DNA of 35,203 bases from Treponema sp. (GCA_009785215.1 WQWU01000028.1:1-35203), one strand, 5' to 3'. Counted from the stretch's first letter, positions 18,391 to 27,042 are shown. Made by a program: numbers and translations. Notes: generated from the letters alone by a model not told the origin.

Positions 18391-19230
18391 ATGCTTACAG
18401 ACGCTCATTGTCACCCTTATGATTTAATTCAGATTTTTTCCAATGCAGAAGATGAAAGAAAAAAACTTAATGTTCTGGCGGCAGCAAGCGCCTGCACTTT
18501 AGATGAATTTTTATATAACGAAACATTACCGGATGTATTGCCATATTTCGGCATTCACCCGCAGTATTATACTCAAATATCCTCTCGCAGAGACGTAACA
18601 TTCCCTTGGAATGTAGAGGCGCAGGGGTTAATAAGGGAGAATTTAGAAATACTCAATAATTTAGCAGAAGAGAAAAGAATAACTGCGATTGGTGAATGCG
18701 GGTTTGATTTATATGAAGAATACAAAGAAACTGAAGCTATACAGGAAGAGGTTTTTGCAGCACAGCTGGAAATCGCGCTTAAACATGATCTTCCGCTTGT
18801 TCTTCATGTGCGCCGTGCAATATTTAAAATATTTGCTTTAACAAAAAAACTGGCAAAGTGCAAAGCTGTTATTTTCCATTCATGGCCTGGCACTTTGGAA
18901 GAAGCCAACTCTCTCTTGCGCCGCGGCATAAATGCTTATTTTTCCTTTGGTAACGTTTTAATGCTTAATCATAAAAAAGCTATACAATGCTGTGCCTTTC
19001 TGCCTGCAGAAAGACTTTTAACAGAAACCGATGCTCCTTATGCGCCGCGGCGCACAGATAAAATATCATCATGGGCAGATTTGCCGTTAATTCTGGAAAC
19101 AGCCGCCGCTCTTCGCACACAAACAGGCAATAGTATCAACGCAAAAAATCTTGAATTACAAATAGAATTAAATTTTAAAAATATTTTTAAAAAAGAACCT
19201 CTCGCGGAGACGCTGAGAACGCAGAGTTAA
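18391..19230 (+). CDS. tatD: TatD family metal-dependent hydrolase/DNase
   Basis: 279 residues with the metal ligands of the family: His6 and His8 (DAHCHPYD), Glu102 (GECGFD), His139 (VLHVRRA), His163 (IFHSWPGT) and Asp214 (TETDAPYAP). Family members are cytosolic 3'-5' exonucleases or related deoxyribonucleases. The ATG follows the mgtE stop directly and has no ribosome site, so translation is probably coupled. The last ten residues, PLAETLRTQS, are encoded by the left arm of a dispersed hairpin repeat (19201-19227). The native C-terminus has therefore been replaced or extended, and the ancestral protein probably ended near the FKNIFKKE block. Confidence 0.9.
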   Translation: MLTDAHCHPYDLIQIFSNAEDERKKLNVLAAASACTLDEFLYNETLPDVLPYFGIHPQYYTQISSRRDVTFPWNVEAQGLIRENLEILNNLAEEKRITAIGECGFDLYEEYKETEAIQEEVFAAQLEIALKHDLPLVLHVRRAIFKIFALTKKLAKCKAVIFHSWPGTLEEANSLLRRGINAYFSFGNVLMLNHKKAIQCCAFLPAERLLTETDAPYAPRRTDKISSWADLPLILETAAALRTQTGNSINAKNLELQIELNFKNIFKKEPLAETLRTQS

Positions 19231-19289
19231 TAAAAGACCAGATATCAAGCCAACACTCTGCGATCTCTGCGCCACTGCGTCACTGCGAG
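19201..19289. repeat. Dispersed hairpin repeat, copy 1 (tatD/ntrC junction)
   Basis: The left arm (19201-19227, starting CTCGCGGAGACGC) and right arm (19255-19289, ending CACTGCGAG) are imperfect inverted repeats built from GCGNAGAG-like words, with a 27-base AT-rich spacer. The outer CTCGC/GCGAG pair is exact. It lies between two convergent genes and encodes the end of TatD. It may act as a bidirectional terminator, though there is no long T-run. Confidence 0.85.
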
Positions 19290-19303
19290 AACTTCTTCTA
19301 TTA

Positions 19304-20671
19304 TTATTCCTCTTTTTCTTCTTTGCTTACAAGTTCATATTCATCCAGCTTTCGCAGTAATGTTTTCCTGCCAATATCCAAAGTATCCGCCGCTTTACTT
19401 TTGTTTCCCCTGCAAAAAGACAAAGTATCGCGTATAATAATTTTTTCGCATTCTGCCATATTAACGCCAAGGCGTATATTTATCCATCCGTCATCACAGG
19501 CATCGCGCAAGGCAGGCGGCAAATCGTCCACTGTTATAACTGAAGACTGACACATTACTACTGCGCTTTCTATACAGTTGCGCAGTTCGCGGATATTTCC
19601 GGGCCATTCATAAGAATAAAGACGGGAGCGTACTTTTTCATTTATACCTGTAATATTTTTGCCGTTTTCTTCGGCAAATTCCTTTAGAAAAGCTCCAGCC
19701 AGAAGCGGTATATCATCTTTTCTTTCGCGTAACGGCGGCACATGAATATTTACAACATTCAGCCTGAAATACAAATCTTCCCGGAAATTGCCTTTTTCTA
19801 TTTCTGCCCTTAAGTCTTTATTTGTAGCAGTAACAATACGCACATCTGTTTCTACAGTCTGCTCTCCGCCTACCCTTTCGAATTTTTTTTCCTGCAGAAC
19901 GCGCAAAAGCTTTATTTGTATGTTCTGATCTATTTCTCCGATTTCATCAAGAAATAATGTTCCGCCGGATGCAAGTTCAAAGCGGCCTCTCTTGCGGGAA
20001 ATAGCTCCTGTAAACGCGCCTTTTTCGTGGCCGAAAAGCTCGCTTTCCAGCAGTGTGGGAGAAAGAGCGGCACAATGAACTTTTATAAACGGCTGGTCTT
20101 TGCGCGGTGACAATTCATGAATTGCATCGGCAACAAGCTCTTTTCCAACGCCGGATTCTCCGGTAATTAAAATAGATGCTTTTGTAGGGGCGGCTTTCGT
20201 CATTGTATTAAAAACTTCAAACATATTGCGCGAACTGCCAATAATTGATTTAAACTGTTTTTTTCTGTCAAGTTCTTCTTCCATCTGCCTGTGTTTAAAA
20301 AACAGTTCACGGTTATCAAGAGCGCGTTTTACTTTTAATGAAAGGTGATCTAAATCTACAGGTTTTGTAAGAAAATCCCAGGCTCCGCCGCGCATTGCTC
20401 CAACTGCTGTTTCTACAGTACCATGTCCTGTTAATATTATTACCGGAAATCCCGGAGCCTGCGTTAAAATTCGTTTCATCAGTTCATCGCCGCTTAAAAC
20501 AGGCATTTTTAAATCTGTAATAACAAGATCAATATCGCCGTTAGAAAAATAACTCCATCCTTCTTCTCCGTTTTCTGCGCAAACAACATCGTAACCATCG
20601 CCCTGTAATGCCTCTGCAAGGCCTTCGCGGATATTTTTTTCATCGTCAATTACAAGAAGGCGGAATTTCAT
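19304..20671 (-). CDS. Sigma54-dependent response regulator (NtrC/AtoC family)
   Basis: 455 residues. The receiver has Asp53 (ITDLKMP), Thr81 and Lys103. The AAA+ domain (about 142-370) has Walker A GESGVGKE (171-178), the sigma54-contacting GAFTGA (218-223) and Walker B FLDEI (240-244), with [11 protein letters not shown] and WPGNIREL blocks. A Fis-type helix-turn-helix ends the protein (about 405-447, [21 protein letters not shown]). It activates sigma54 promoters when phosphorylated, most likely by the kinase encoded directly upstream, with which it overlaps as ATGA. Target genes cannot be named; no convincing -24/-12 promoter was seen in the window. Confidence 0.96.
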   Translation of the reverse strand: MKFRLLVIDDEKNIREGLAEALQGDGYDVVCAENGEEGWSYFSNGDIDLVITDLKMPVLSGDELMKRILTQAPGFPVIILTGHGTVETAVGAMRGGAWDFLTKPVDLDHLSLKVKRALDNRELFFKHRQMEEELDRKKQFKSIIGSSRNMFEVFNTMTKAAPTKASILITGESGVGKELVADAIHELSPRKDQPFIKVHCAALSPTLLESELFGHEKGAFTGAISRKRGRFELASGGTLFLDEIGEIDQNIQIKLLRVLQEKKFERVGGEQTVETDVRIVTATNKDLRAEIEKGNFREDLYFRLNVVNIHVPPLRERKDDIPLLAGAFLKEFAEENGKNITGINEKVRSRLYSYEWPGNIRELRNCIESAVVMCQSSVITVDDLPPALRDACDDGWINIRLGVNMAECEKIIIRDTLSFCRGNKSKAADTLDIGRKTLLRKLDEYELVSKEEKEE

Positions 20672-21927
20672 ATTTTCTCTCCTAAATTAAAGCTGTCTCT
20701 TTCATAACTTAACATTCTGGTTTCTTTCTGAGGTATTGGAAGACTAATTTTAAATTCTGTACCATGAGCACCGGTTTCTTCGTCTGATGAGGAATCTACG
20801 GAAATTTCGCCGTGATGCTCTCTAATAATTTTATACACTTGCGTAAGCCCAAGACCTGTTCCTGTTTCTCTTGTAGTAAAATAAGGTTCAAATATCTTGG
20901 AAAGAAATTCTTTTTTTATCCCTGAACCGGTATCGCTTATTGAAATCCTTATTTCATTATCTGCATAATTTGTAGAAATTGACAGTTCGCCGCCGCCTGA
21001 CATGGCAGCCTGTGCATTTTTTATCAGATTTAAAAGAGCCTGCTTCATGTATCTTTCATCAAATAGTATTTTCGGGAGTGTTTCATCAAGTTCCAAATTA
21101 CATTTAATTCCTGATTGTTCCATCTCAAAATGTATAAACTCTACAATGTGCGATATTAAATAGTTTAAATTTCCTTCCCTTAACTCCAGGTTCATCGGAC
21201 GAACGGCAAAAAGAAAATCTACAACAATGCGGTTAAGCCTGTCTATTTCTTCTTTTAATACGTCAAAATATTTATCTGTAGAAGAACCTGTATCCTTTTC
21301 ATTTACGTTTTCATTTTGTACATATTCTTCTTTATTTTCCAAAACAGAATTACAGGTTTTTATTTTTTTTGCCAGAGCTTTTTGCAGAAGCTGAAGATGT
21401 ATCGAAATTGAACCTAAAGGATTTTTTATTTCATGAGCAACACCGGCTGCCAAAGTAGTAAGACTTGCAAGCGTTTCTGCTCTTCTAAGCCGGGCTTCTC
21501 CTTTTCGTTTTTCTGTTATATCTTCTATGTAAATAAGCGTTCCAGTTATACGCTTATCCTGAACTAACGGTACAACATTTACAGATAAAAGCCTGTTCCG
21601 CCCCTGATTATAAACATCTATTTCCTTGTCTATTACTTTTTCCCTGTTTTTTATTATATCCCCGAATGCTTCTACAATGCTTTCATTTGTAATTGCAAAT
21701 CTTAACTTAACGCCTTCTATGTAATTCATTGGAATAAGACGCTGTGCACACTTGTTTACCATAATTAAATTATCAGCTTCATCGCAGACAAGTATTCCCA
21801 TATCAATCGAATCCAGCACATTTTCCAAAAGACTTATTTCGCTGACAGCGGAAACAAGAAGTTCTCTGCGCTGTTCTGCATTAAGTTTATCAAGTTTTCT
21901 TAATGCACGGCGGAAAAAATCAACCAT
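20668..21927 (-). CDS. Cytosolic PAS histidine kinase (NtrB/AtoS family)
   Basis: 419 residues with no membrane segment, so it reads an internal signal. A PAS domain (about 34-140) is followed by HisKA with His165 (GVAHEIKNPLGS, the NtrB-type box) and an ATPase domain with Asn304 (NLIKNAQAAM), DTGSG (332-336) and GTGLGL (356-361). A charged insert of about 25 residues (195-220, Asn/Glu-rich) interrupts the helical region after the phosphorylation site. It pairs with the NtrC-type regulator downstream. Its ATG overlaps the holB stop by 8 bases, placing it in the murG operon. Confidence 0.95.
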   Translation of the reverse strand: MVDFFRRALRKLDKLNAEQRRELLVSAVSEISLLENVLDSIDMGILVCDEADNLIMVNKCAQRLIPMNYIEGVKLRFAITNESIVEAFGDIIKNREKVIDKEIDVYNQGRNRLLSVNVVPLVQDKRITGTLIYIEDITEKRKGEARLRRAETLASLTTLAAGVAHEIKNPLGSISIHLQLLQKALAKKIKTCNSVLENKEEYVQNENVNEKDTGSSTDKYFDVLKEEIDRLNRIVVDFLFAVRPMNLELREGNLNYLISHIVEFIHFEMEQSGIKCNLELDETLPKILFDERYMKQALLNLIKNAQAAMSGGGELSISTNYADNEIRISISDTGSGIKKEFLSKIFEPYFTTRETGTGLGLTQVYKIIREHHGEISVDSSSDEETGAHGTEFKISLPIPQKETRMLSYERDSFNLGEKI

Positions 21928-23233
21928 ACTGACTTCTTATAGCAGTTTTTAATTTATATAAAAGCGATTCTAAAACAATATTGGAATTTATGTTTAATAT
22001 ATCTACAGCGGTAACAGCTTCATTTATATATTTAATTAATATATCATTAAATGCGATAACTTCCGGATCTTCTGCGGAAAACGTTACACTGCCGCTTAAA
22101 TCCATGCAAATTTTCATAAATTTAGAAAAAGAATCTTCTTCGAAATTTCCGCTTTTAGCAATAATAATTTTAATTATTTCTGCGCTTTTAACACAACGCG
22201 GTAATCCTGCGTTATCCGCAATTAGCGCATAACGCTCGCCCAATGTATTTAAAAATACTGGTATTTTTACGTTGTTTTTTCTTTTTAAAGATATAACGGC
22301 AATTCGCGCCAGAGAGACAACAAACCATGCTGCAAGCGGATAAAGTTTTTCTGTATTCTGCGGCAGAAAGGAATCAAGATAATCGCTTACAGATTCTCCG
22401 CTGCCCTGAAACACCCTGCGAATAACTTCTTTTTCGCTTTCTGAATCTCTTTTTAAAAAACGATAAGGCCGCAGCCGCGATAAAATAGTCGGCATAACCG
22501 CTTCCCGTCTTTTTGCAGTAAGAACAATACTTACAGAGGCAGGCGGTTCTTCCAGTAATTTTAACAGGGAATTGCGGGCTTCGTCTCTCATGTTTTCTGC
22601 ATTTTCCAGTATCAGTGTTTTTCGCTTGCCGGAAGGAGCAAGTCTGCACCAGTAAGAAGCCCGTCTTATGTGAGAAATCTGAATTAAACTGCTTAACCCG
22701 TCTTTTTCCAAAATAGCCGCGTTTTTTATTATTGATTCATTTAATTTTTCTGCGGCTGCCTGTTCCAGATTATTTTTATCCCAAAATTCATTTAATCCTT
22801 CATCAAGAGATTGAAGAACAGAGGAAATTTTTGAAAACTTTGGATCATCTTCCATTAAAACCGGAGAAAATCTTAACATTAATTTTCTTACAGAACGGAT
22901 AAACAATAATTTTGCACTTTGTGTATTTGTGTTTTTTAAAAATGCAGCATTATAGAATGCAGCACTGCAGGCAGAAATTTCAGCAGAAAAACTGCGCGGA
23001 CCCAATACCAAAAGATCTTCATGCTGAAGATAACGGTGTTTCCCGCAGGAAGGACAAACACATTTCCATTCAGCTTTTTCTTCGCAAGAATGAATACGTG
23101 CAAGTTCAAGCGCAGCGCTGCCTTTGCCTGATTCGCCAGGGCCGAAAAACAATATAGAAGGAGCGCTGCAGCCGGAGACAATATCATCACGTAACTGAAG
23201 AACAGCATCCTGCCCAATAATATTTTCAAACAT
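21920..23233 (-). CDS. holB: DNA polymerase III delta' subunit-like clamp-loader ATPase
   Basis: 437 residues from the ATG at 23233, which has AAGGAG about ten bases upstream; a longer frame begins inside cvpA and is unlikely. The AAA+ domain starts FENIIGQDAV, with P-loop GPGESGKGS (31-39) and a Cys/His cluster (Cys58, Cys60, Cys63, His66) like the zinc module of clamp-loader subunits. The block NSLLKLLEEPP and the sensor-like TILSRLR are typical of delta' and DnaX proteins; SRL replaces the usual SRC. The C-terminal half is divergent with large inserts. It probably helps load the beta clamp at the replication fork. A DnaX-like role is less likely given its length and divergent C-terminus. 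Confidence 0.82.
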   Translation of the reverse strand: MFENIIGQDAVLQLRDDIVSGCSAPSILFFGPGESGKGSAALELARIHSCEEKAEWKCVCPSCGKHRYLQHEDLLVLGPRSFSAEISACSAAFYNAAFLKNTNTQSAKLLFIRSVRKLMLRFSPVLMEDDPKFSKISSVLQSLDEGLNEFWDKNNLEQAAAEKLNESIIKNAAILEKDGLSSLIQISHIRRASYWCRLAPSGKRKTLILENAENMRDEARNSLLKLLEEPPASVSIVLTAKRREAVMPTILSRLRPYRFLKRDSESEKEVIRRVFQGSGESVSDYLDSFLPQNTEKLYPLAAWFVVSLARIAVISLKRKNNVKIPVFLNTLGERYALIADNAGLPRCVKSAEIIKIIIAKSGNFEEDSFSKFMKICMDLSGSVTFSAEDPEVIAFNDILIKYINEAVTAVDILNINSNIVLESLLYKLKTAIRSQYG

Positions 23234-23705
23234 CTGCGCCGGTCTCCTTCCCTGTAATAAATGGAAGCAGTATCCGCGCAAAAAAGCTATCCGATAAAAG
23301 CGGATCCGGATCAAAGAGCGGCTGAAGCCTTAAAAGAAAAAGCAAAAGGCTTATAACTGCTATTCCTTCCGCTAATCCAAAAATTATACCAATGTAACCA
23401 TCAGCTTTTGTAAGGCTTACCGTATCAATAATATCTATCAGCATCTTTTCCAGCACTTTAACTATAATAAAAATTAAAACAAATATAATTATAAATGCCA
23501 GAACTTCCGGAACTATATCCATATCAGGCAGGAATTTATTTCTGATAAACTCACCGCCGTTTTTATATAAAAATAAAGCTGCCAAAAGCCCAAGTACAAT
23601 CCCTGCTAAAGATAAAAATTCACTTACAAAACCTTTAAGATAACAGCGAATTATAAAAAGCCCGATAAGCCCTACAAAGACAACATCGATAATGGAAAAT
23701 GTCAC
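23226..23705 (-). CDS. cvpA: CvpA family membrane protein
   Basis: 159 residues with four predicted membrane segments (about 5-22, 27-46, 63-87, 103-125), beginning IIDVVFVGLIGLFIIRCYLKGF, a typical CvpA start. Family members are inner-membrane proteins linked to colicin V export in E. coli and to envelope stress more generally; the molecular role is not known. The start is GTG, overlapping the murG stop as GTGA, with GGAGGG six bases upstream. The 3' end overlaps holB by 8 bases. Confidence 0.88.
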   Translation of the reverse strand: MTFSIIDVVFVGLIGLFIIRCYLKGFVSEFLSLAGIVLGLLAALFLYKNGGEFIRNKFLPDMDIVPEVLAFIIIFVLIFIIVKVLEKMLIDIIDTVSLTKADGYIGIIFGLAEGIAVISLLLFLLRLQPLFDPDPLLSDSFFARILLPFITGKETGADV

Positions 23706-24808
23706 TTAATTCCCTCCAAAAGCACATTTGCAATTATTTCTGCTCCGTTATTTTTGCCAAGTTTTGCAGAAGCGGCTCCCATAACTTCCCTCTTTCGGCA
23801 ATCATCAGCCAGAGAATTAATTACGGTCACCAGAGTCTGCGGATCAGGAGAAATTAAAACCAACGCCGCTTCTTCCTTCTGAAAATATCCGGCATTTTCT
23901 ATTTGATCTCCCCTTGTTCCAGAACCTGTCAAAGGAATTAATATCATTGGTTTACCCAGAAATGCCCACTCCCAAATTCCTGCACCGCTTCTTCCCATAA
24001 CTATTTCTGCCGCCGCCATAACATGCGGCATTTCTTCCTTAATATACGGAAAAGGTTTATATTTACTGCTTTCCGGAACATCCCATTCATTTGCAGAACC
24101 TGTTTGATGCACCACAGTATATATACTAATTAATTCAGGAAGCGCCGCTTTAATAAGGGTATTTATTTCTACTGCTCCCTGGCTTCCTCCAAGAACAAGC
24201 AAAATACGTTCGTTATCTGCAACTTTTAAAAATTCCCTGCCTTTTTTCGGATCTGCGCCGGAAAAAATACTACGGATAGGGTTTCCGCTTAACAATACAG
24301 CGCTGCGGATATTTTCCGGAAAATATTTTATTGTATCCTTATAAGCTGTAAATATTTTTCCTTTTGTTAGCCCTGCATACCGCGCATTAATTTTTGTTGC
24401 CAGCCCCGGGCTGAAATCGGACTCATGAGTATAAACAGGAATTTTCAGCGATGCCGCCGCAATACAGGGAGGTACACTTACAAATCCGCCTTTGGAAAAA
24501 AGCAAACATGCTTTTTGTTTTCTAAGAATTTTTTTTGCGGCAAAATATCCGCAAATTACCTTGAAAAAATCAACAATTGTTCTAAGAGAAAAATACCGTC
24601 TTAGTTTTCCTGAAGGCACACCGAAGAACTCAATTCCTGCTTCTTCTACAAGCGAACGATCCATGCCGGCAGAGGAACCAATCCAGAATATCCGGAACTC
24701 TAAACCTGCATTACGGGCAGTTAAAAGTTTTTTTAACTCCGCAGCAACAGCCAGCCCCGGGTAAATATGCCCTCCTGTCCCTCCGCCAGTAAAAGCAATG
24801 TTTACCAT
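23702..24808 (-). CDS. murG: Undecaprenyl-PP-MurNAc-pentapeptide-UDP-GlcNAc GlcNAc transferase
   Basis: 368 residues, GT28 glycosyltransferase. Glycine loop GGGTGGHIYPGLA (8-20), HESDFSPGLA, LVLGGSQGA and GRSGAGIWEWAFLGKPMILIPL are all present. It adds GlcNAc to lipid I to form lipid II on the inner face of the membrane, the last cytosolic step of peptidoglycan precursor synthesis. It heads an operon with cvpA, holB, ntrB and ntrC in which every junction overlaps. The usual mur or fts neighbours are absent. The ATG has no Shine-Dalgarno; TATAGT ends six bases before it. Confidence 0.96.
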   Translation of the reverse strand: MVNIAFTGGGTGGHIYPGLAVAAELKKLLTARNAGLEFRIFWIGSSAGMDRSLVEEAGIEFFGVPSGKLRRYFSLRTIVDFFKVICGYFAAKKILRKQKACLLFSKGGFVSVPPCIAAASLKIPVYTHESDFSPGLATKINARYAGLTKGKIFTAYKDTIKYFPENIRSAVLLSGNPIRSIFSGADPKKGREFLKVADNERILLVLGGSQGAVEINTLIKAALPELISIYTVVHQTGSANEWDVPESSKYKPFPYIKEEMPHVMAAAEIVMGRSGAGIWEWAFLGKPMILIPLTGSGTRGDQIENAGYFQKEEAALVLISPDPQTLVTVINSLADDCRKREVMGAASAKLGKNNGAEIIANVLLEGIK

Positions 24809-24814
24809 ACGGTA

Positions 24815-24843
24815 ACTATAACATATATTTACTTTTTAACCAA
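24815..24843 (-). promoter_or_regulatory. Possible leaderless promoter of murG
   Basis: TATAGT (24815-24820) lies six bases before the ATG, with TTGGTT (24838-24843) 17 bases upstream matching 3 of 6. The -35 would lie in the last codons of the SPFH gene. Moderate support only. Confidence 0.35.
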
Positions 24844-25743
24844 CTCGCTGATTCCGGTAACTAGTCCTGCAAGATTTTGAATCTCGGAAGGAATTATTAT
24901 CTTTGTAGCCTGACCATCTGCGACTTTTTGCAGGGTTTCAAGACTTTTTAGTTTGATAAGCGGATCATCGGCATTTACACTCTTTAACATGTTAAGACCG
25001 TCAGCCGTAGCTTTCTGAACATTCAAAATTGCCTGCGCTTCACCTTCAGCTTCGCGGATAGCGGCTTCTTTGGCAGCTTCTGCCTGCAGAATAACAGCAG
25101 CTTTTTCAGCTTCAGCTTTTAAAATTGCAGATGCTTTCTGGCCTTCTGCAACAAGAATAGCCGATTGCTTCTCGCCTTCTGCCTTAAGAATCAATTCGCG
25201 TCTTTCACGCTCTGCTCTCATTTGCTTTTCCATAGCTTCCTGGATACTTTTAGGCGGTGTGATACTTCTAACTTCGACACGATTAACTTTAATACCCCAG
25301 GGATCTGTAGCTTCATCAAGAACAATACGCATGCGGTTATTGATCATATCACGGCTTGTAAGGGTTTCATCCAGTTCCAGTTCGCCAATAATACTGCGTA
25401 AAGTAGTTGTTGCAAGATTTTCGATAGCGTTCATCGGATTACATACACCGTATGTATATAGTTTAGGATCGGTAATTTGCAGGTAAAGAACCGTATCTAT
25501 CATCATTGTAACATTGTCTTTGGTAATTACAGGCTGAGGAGCAAAATCCGCCACTTGTTCTTTAAGCGTTACCTGAGCGGCAATCCTGTCTATAAACGGC
25601 AGCTTAACATGAATCCCTGTTCCCCAGGTTGTAAAATAAGCTCCAATCCGTTCAAGAACATAAGCATTGGACTGTGAAACAATCCTTACGTTAGCGATTA
25701 TCAGAATTAAAAGAAAAGCAGATAAAGCGATAATTACATGCAT
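24829..25743 (-). CDS. SPFH/stomatin-like membrane protein
   Basis: 304 residues from the ATG at 25743, which has GAGG six bases upstream; a GTG four codons earlier lies on that site. An N-terminal membrane segment (about 3-20) is followed by an SPFH (band 7) domain (20-185, with WGIKVNRVEVRSITPP near its end). A long coiled coil (about 185-250) is built from five imperfect 11-residue repeats of the type ILKAEGEKQSA. The C-terminus is hydrophobic. Such proteins assemble into large membrane rings or microdomains and affect membrane protein quality control. The nfeD gene directly upstream encodes its classic partner. About 73 bases with a strong hairpin separate the two genes. Confidence 0.93.
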   Translation of the reverse strand: MHVIIALSAFLLILIIANVRIVSQSNAYVLERIGAYFTTWGTGIHVKLPFIDRIAAQVTLKEQVADFAPQPVITKDNVTMMIDTVLYLQITDPKLYTYGVCNPMNAIENLATTTLRSIIGELELDETLTSRDMINNRMRIVLDEATDPWGIKVNRVEVRSITPPKSIQEAMEKQMRAERERRELILKAEGEKQSAILVAEGQKASAILKAEAEKAAVILQAEAAKEAAIREAEGEAQAILNVQKATADGLNMLKSVNADDPLIKLKSLETLQKVADGQATKIIIPSEIQNLAGLVTGISELVKK

Positions 25744-25778
25744 AGTTTTCCTCACTATAAATTATTTTTCTAAGGTAT

Positions 25779-25818
25779 AAACCTAAGATATTAATCCTGG
25801 ATTAATATCTTATGGTTT
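25779..25818. terminator. Long near-perfect hairpin between nfeD and the SPFH gene
   Basis: Arms 25779-25797 and 25799-25818 pair almost completely (about 18 pairs, one bulged A, minimal loop), around the centre ATTAATCC-T-GGATTAAT. The right arm contains the nfeD stop. It lacks a T-run on the minus strand, so it may be an attenuator, an mRNA processing or stabilising hairpin, or a protein-binding palindrome rather than a full terminator. Confidence 0.6.
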
Positions 25819-26287
25819 ACCCTTGGTTTTCAATGAATACTTTTACAATTGCCTGAACGCCTTCTATGCGGATTATTTCGCATTTTGTTCCCTCTGTTAA
25901 AATAGACCCATCTTCTGAACGCGCAGACCAAATCTGTCCGTTAACTTTTATTTCTCCCCTTTCAAACTCTGTTATTTGTTTTGTAACAAGAGCAGTTTTC
26001 CCGGCAAGGCTGTCAACATTTGTTTTTACATTTCCTGTCTTGAATTTTTTTATTGCAAGAGGACGCGTAAAGAAAAGCAAAACCGCAGAGATAACAAGGA
26101 ATATCATTGCCTGAAAAACCAATGGTACAGGCAGGAAAGAAATAAAAACCATTATAAGGGCCGCAAGCGCAAACCAAATAGTGGTAAGACCTAATGTAAG
26201 CCCTTCGATTACTGCAAAAAGAATGGTAAGTCCAAGCCAAATCCAATGAGAATCAATGCCCACTCCAAAGTCGAACAGTATTTTCAT
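25817..26287 (-). CDS. NfeD-like membrane protein
   Basis: 156 residues of the short NfeD type. Three membrane segments fill residues 14-90 (WIWLGLTILFAVIEGLTLGL, then two more), followed by a C-terminal OB-fold domain (about 95-152, with SLAGKTALVTKQI and GQIWSARS). Short NfeD proteins pair with SPFH proteins in the same operon, as here, and are thought to modulate their membrane assemblies. The ATG at 26287 has no Shine-Dalgarno and lies six bases from a -10-like hexamer with a perfect TTGACA -35. Confidence 0.92.
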   Translation of the reverse strand: MKILFDFGVGIDSHWIWLGLTILFAVIEGLTLGLTTIWFALAALIMVFISFLPVPLVFQAMIFLVISAVLLFFTRPLAIKKFKTGNVKTNVDSLAGKTALVTKQITEFERGEIKVNGQIWSARSEDGSILTEGTKCEIIRIEGVQAIVKVFIENQG

Positions 26288-26293
26288 AAGAAA

Positions 26294-26322
26294 AGGTTAA
26301 ACCAATTAATAATAATTGTCAA
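26294..26322 (-). promoter_or_regulatory. Probable promoter of the nfeD-SPFH operon
   Basis: A perfect TTGACA (26317-26322), a 17-base spacer and TAACCT (26294-26299, 3 of 6) are followed after six bases by the nfeD ATG. Confidence 0.5.
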
Positions 26323-26329
26323 GTATCTG

Positions 26330-26348
26330 TAAGATACTGTGTATCTTA
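26330..26348. terminator. Hairpin downstream of the hemolysin III gene
   Basis: TAAGATAC-TGT-GTATCTTA is a perfect 8-pair stem with a three-base loop, a few bases after the stop of the hemolysin III gene (minus strand) and just upstream of the nfeD promoter. There is no clear T-run. It overlaps a second inverted repeat, AGTATC/GATACT (26322-26338), so alternative folds are possible. Confidence 0.45.
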
Positions 26349-26352
26349 GATA

Positions 26353-27000
26353 TTACCCCGACATTATTACAGCAAGTAAAACTGAAACATAATGGCAAAT
26401 AGCGGCGCATAATACAAATAAGTGCCAAATAGCATGATTATTCGGGATTTTTTTTACCAAATAAAACACAGTTCCCAGCGTATACAAACCTCCGCCGATT
26501 ATCAGCATTATAATAACAGGCATTGGCAAAGTAATAAAAAACATTCTGCCGCCAACGAGCAAAAGCCAGCCCATTGCAATATAGATTAATGTGCTAAGCA
26601 GGTTTTTTCTTTTAAATGAAAGTTCAAAAATTATTCCCAGTATTACAAGAGACCATTGGATAGAAAGCAAAGTAATGCCAAAAGCGTTAAGCATATATAT
26701 AAGAAGGAAAGGTGTGTAAGTTCCTGCAATTAAAATAAATATTGATATATGATCGCAAAGGCGGAGTATTTTTTTTGCATATAGATTCTGAGTACTGTGA
26801 TAAAGGGTACTGAATACAAACAGCATTAAAAAACTGAATGCATATATCGTAGCTCCTACTATACCTGCAATATTACCGGTTTTTGTACCAATAGCAGAAA
26901 GTATCGGAATGGTAGCGATGCAAAAAATCACGCCGATTCCGTGAATTAATGCATTAACGATTTCTTTGTGCAAATCGTTCCGGGTTTCATTTATTTCCAT
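26353..27000 (-). CDS. Hemolysin III family (PAQR-like) membrane protein
   Basis: 215 residues from the ATG at 27000, with AAGGA about ten bases upstream; a longer in-frame ATG at 27039 adds a charged stretch not expected in the family. Seven membrane segments are visible. The conserved motifs are present: NALIHGIG near the start, FSTLYHSTQ, LCDHISIFILIAGTYTPF and WHLFVLCAAICHY near the end, with His and Asp residues that probably form a metal site, as in adiponectin receptor relatives. The bacterial function is uncertain despite the name; a lipid-related hydrolase role is possible. Confidence 0.92.
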   Translation of the reverse strand: MEINETRNDLHKEIVNALIHGIGVIFCIATIPILSAIGTKTGNIAGIVGATIYAFSFLMLFVFSTLYHSTQNLYAKKILRLCDHISIFILIAGTYTPFLLIYMLNAFGITLLSIQWSLVILGIIFELSFKRKNLLSTLIYIAMGWLLLVGGRMFFITLPMPVIIMLIIGGGLYTLGTVFYLVKKIPNNHAIWHLFVLCAAICHYVSVLLAVIMSG

Positions 27001-27042
27001 AAAAAATAATCCTTTTTTCTGTTTGCTGTTTCGACACATGAA

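Noticed and set aside
19201-19289. CRISPR-like interpretation of the CGCAGAG repeats
   Set aside because: The short words are irregular in length and spacing, form one inverted-repeat hairpin per site and have no unique regular spacers or cas genes.
23234-23314. Longer start for the delta' gene at 23314
   Set aside because: It reads through the end of cvpA in another frame and puts 27 unrelated residues before the conserved FENIIGQDA start, which has its own AAGGAG site.
19304-24843. Sigma54 promoter (-24 GG, -12 GC) near the NtrBC genes
   Set aside because: Scanning by eye for TGGCAC-N5-TTGC-like pairs near the operon and neighbouring starts gave no convincing match.
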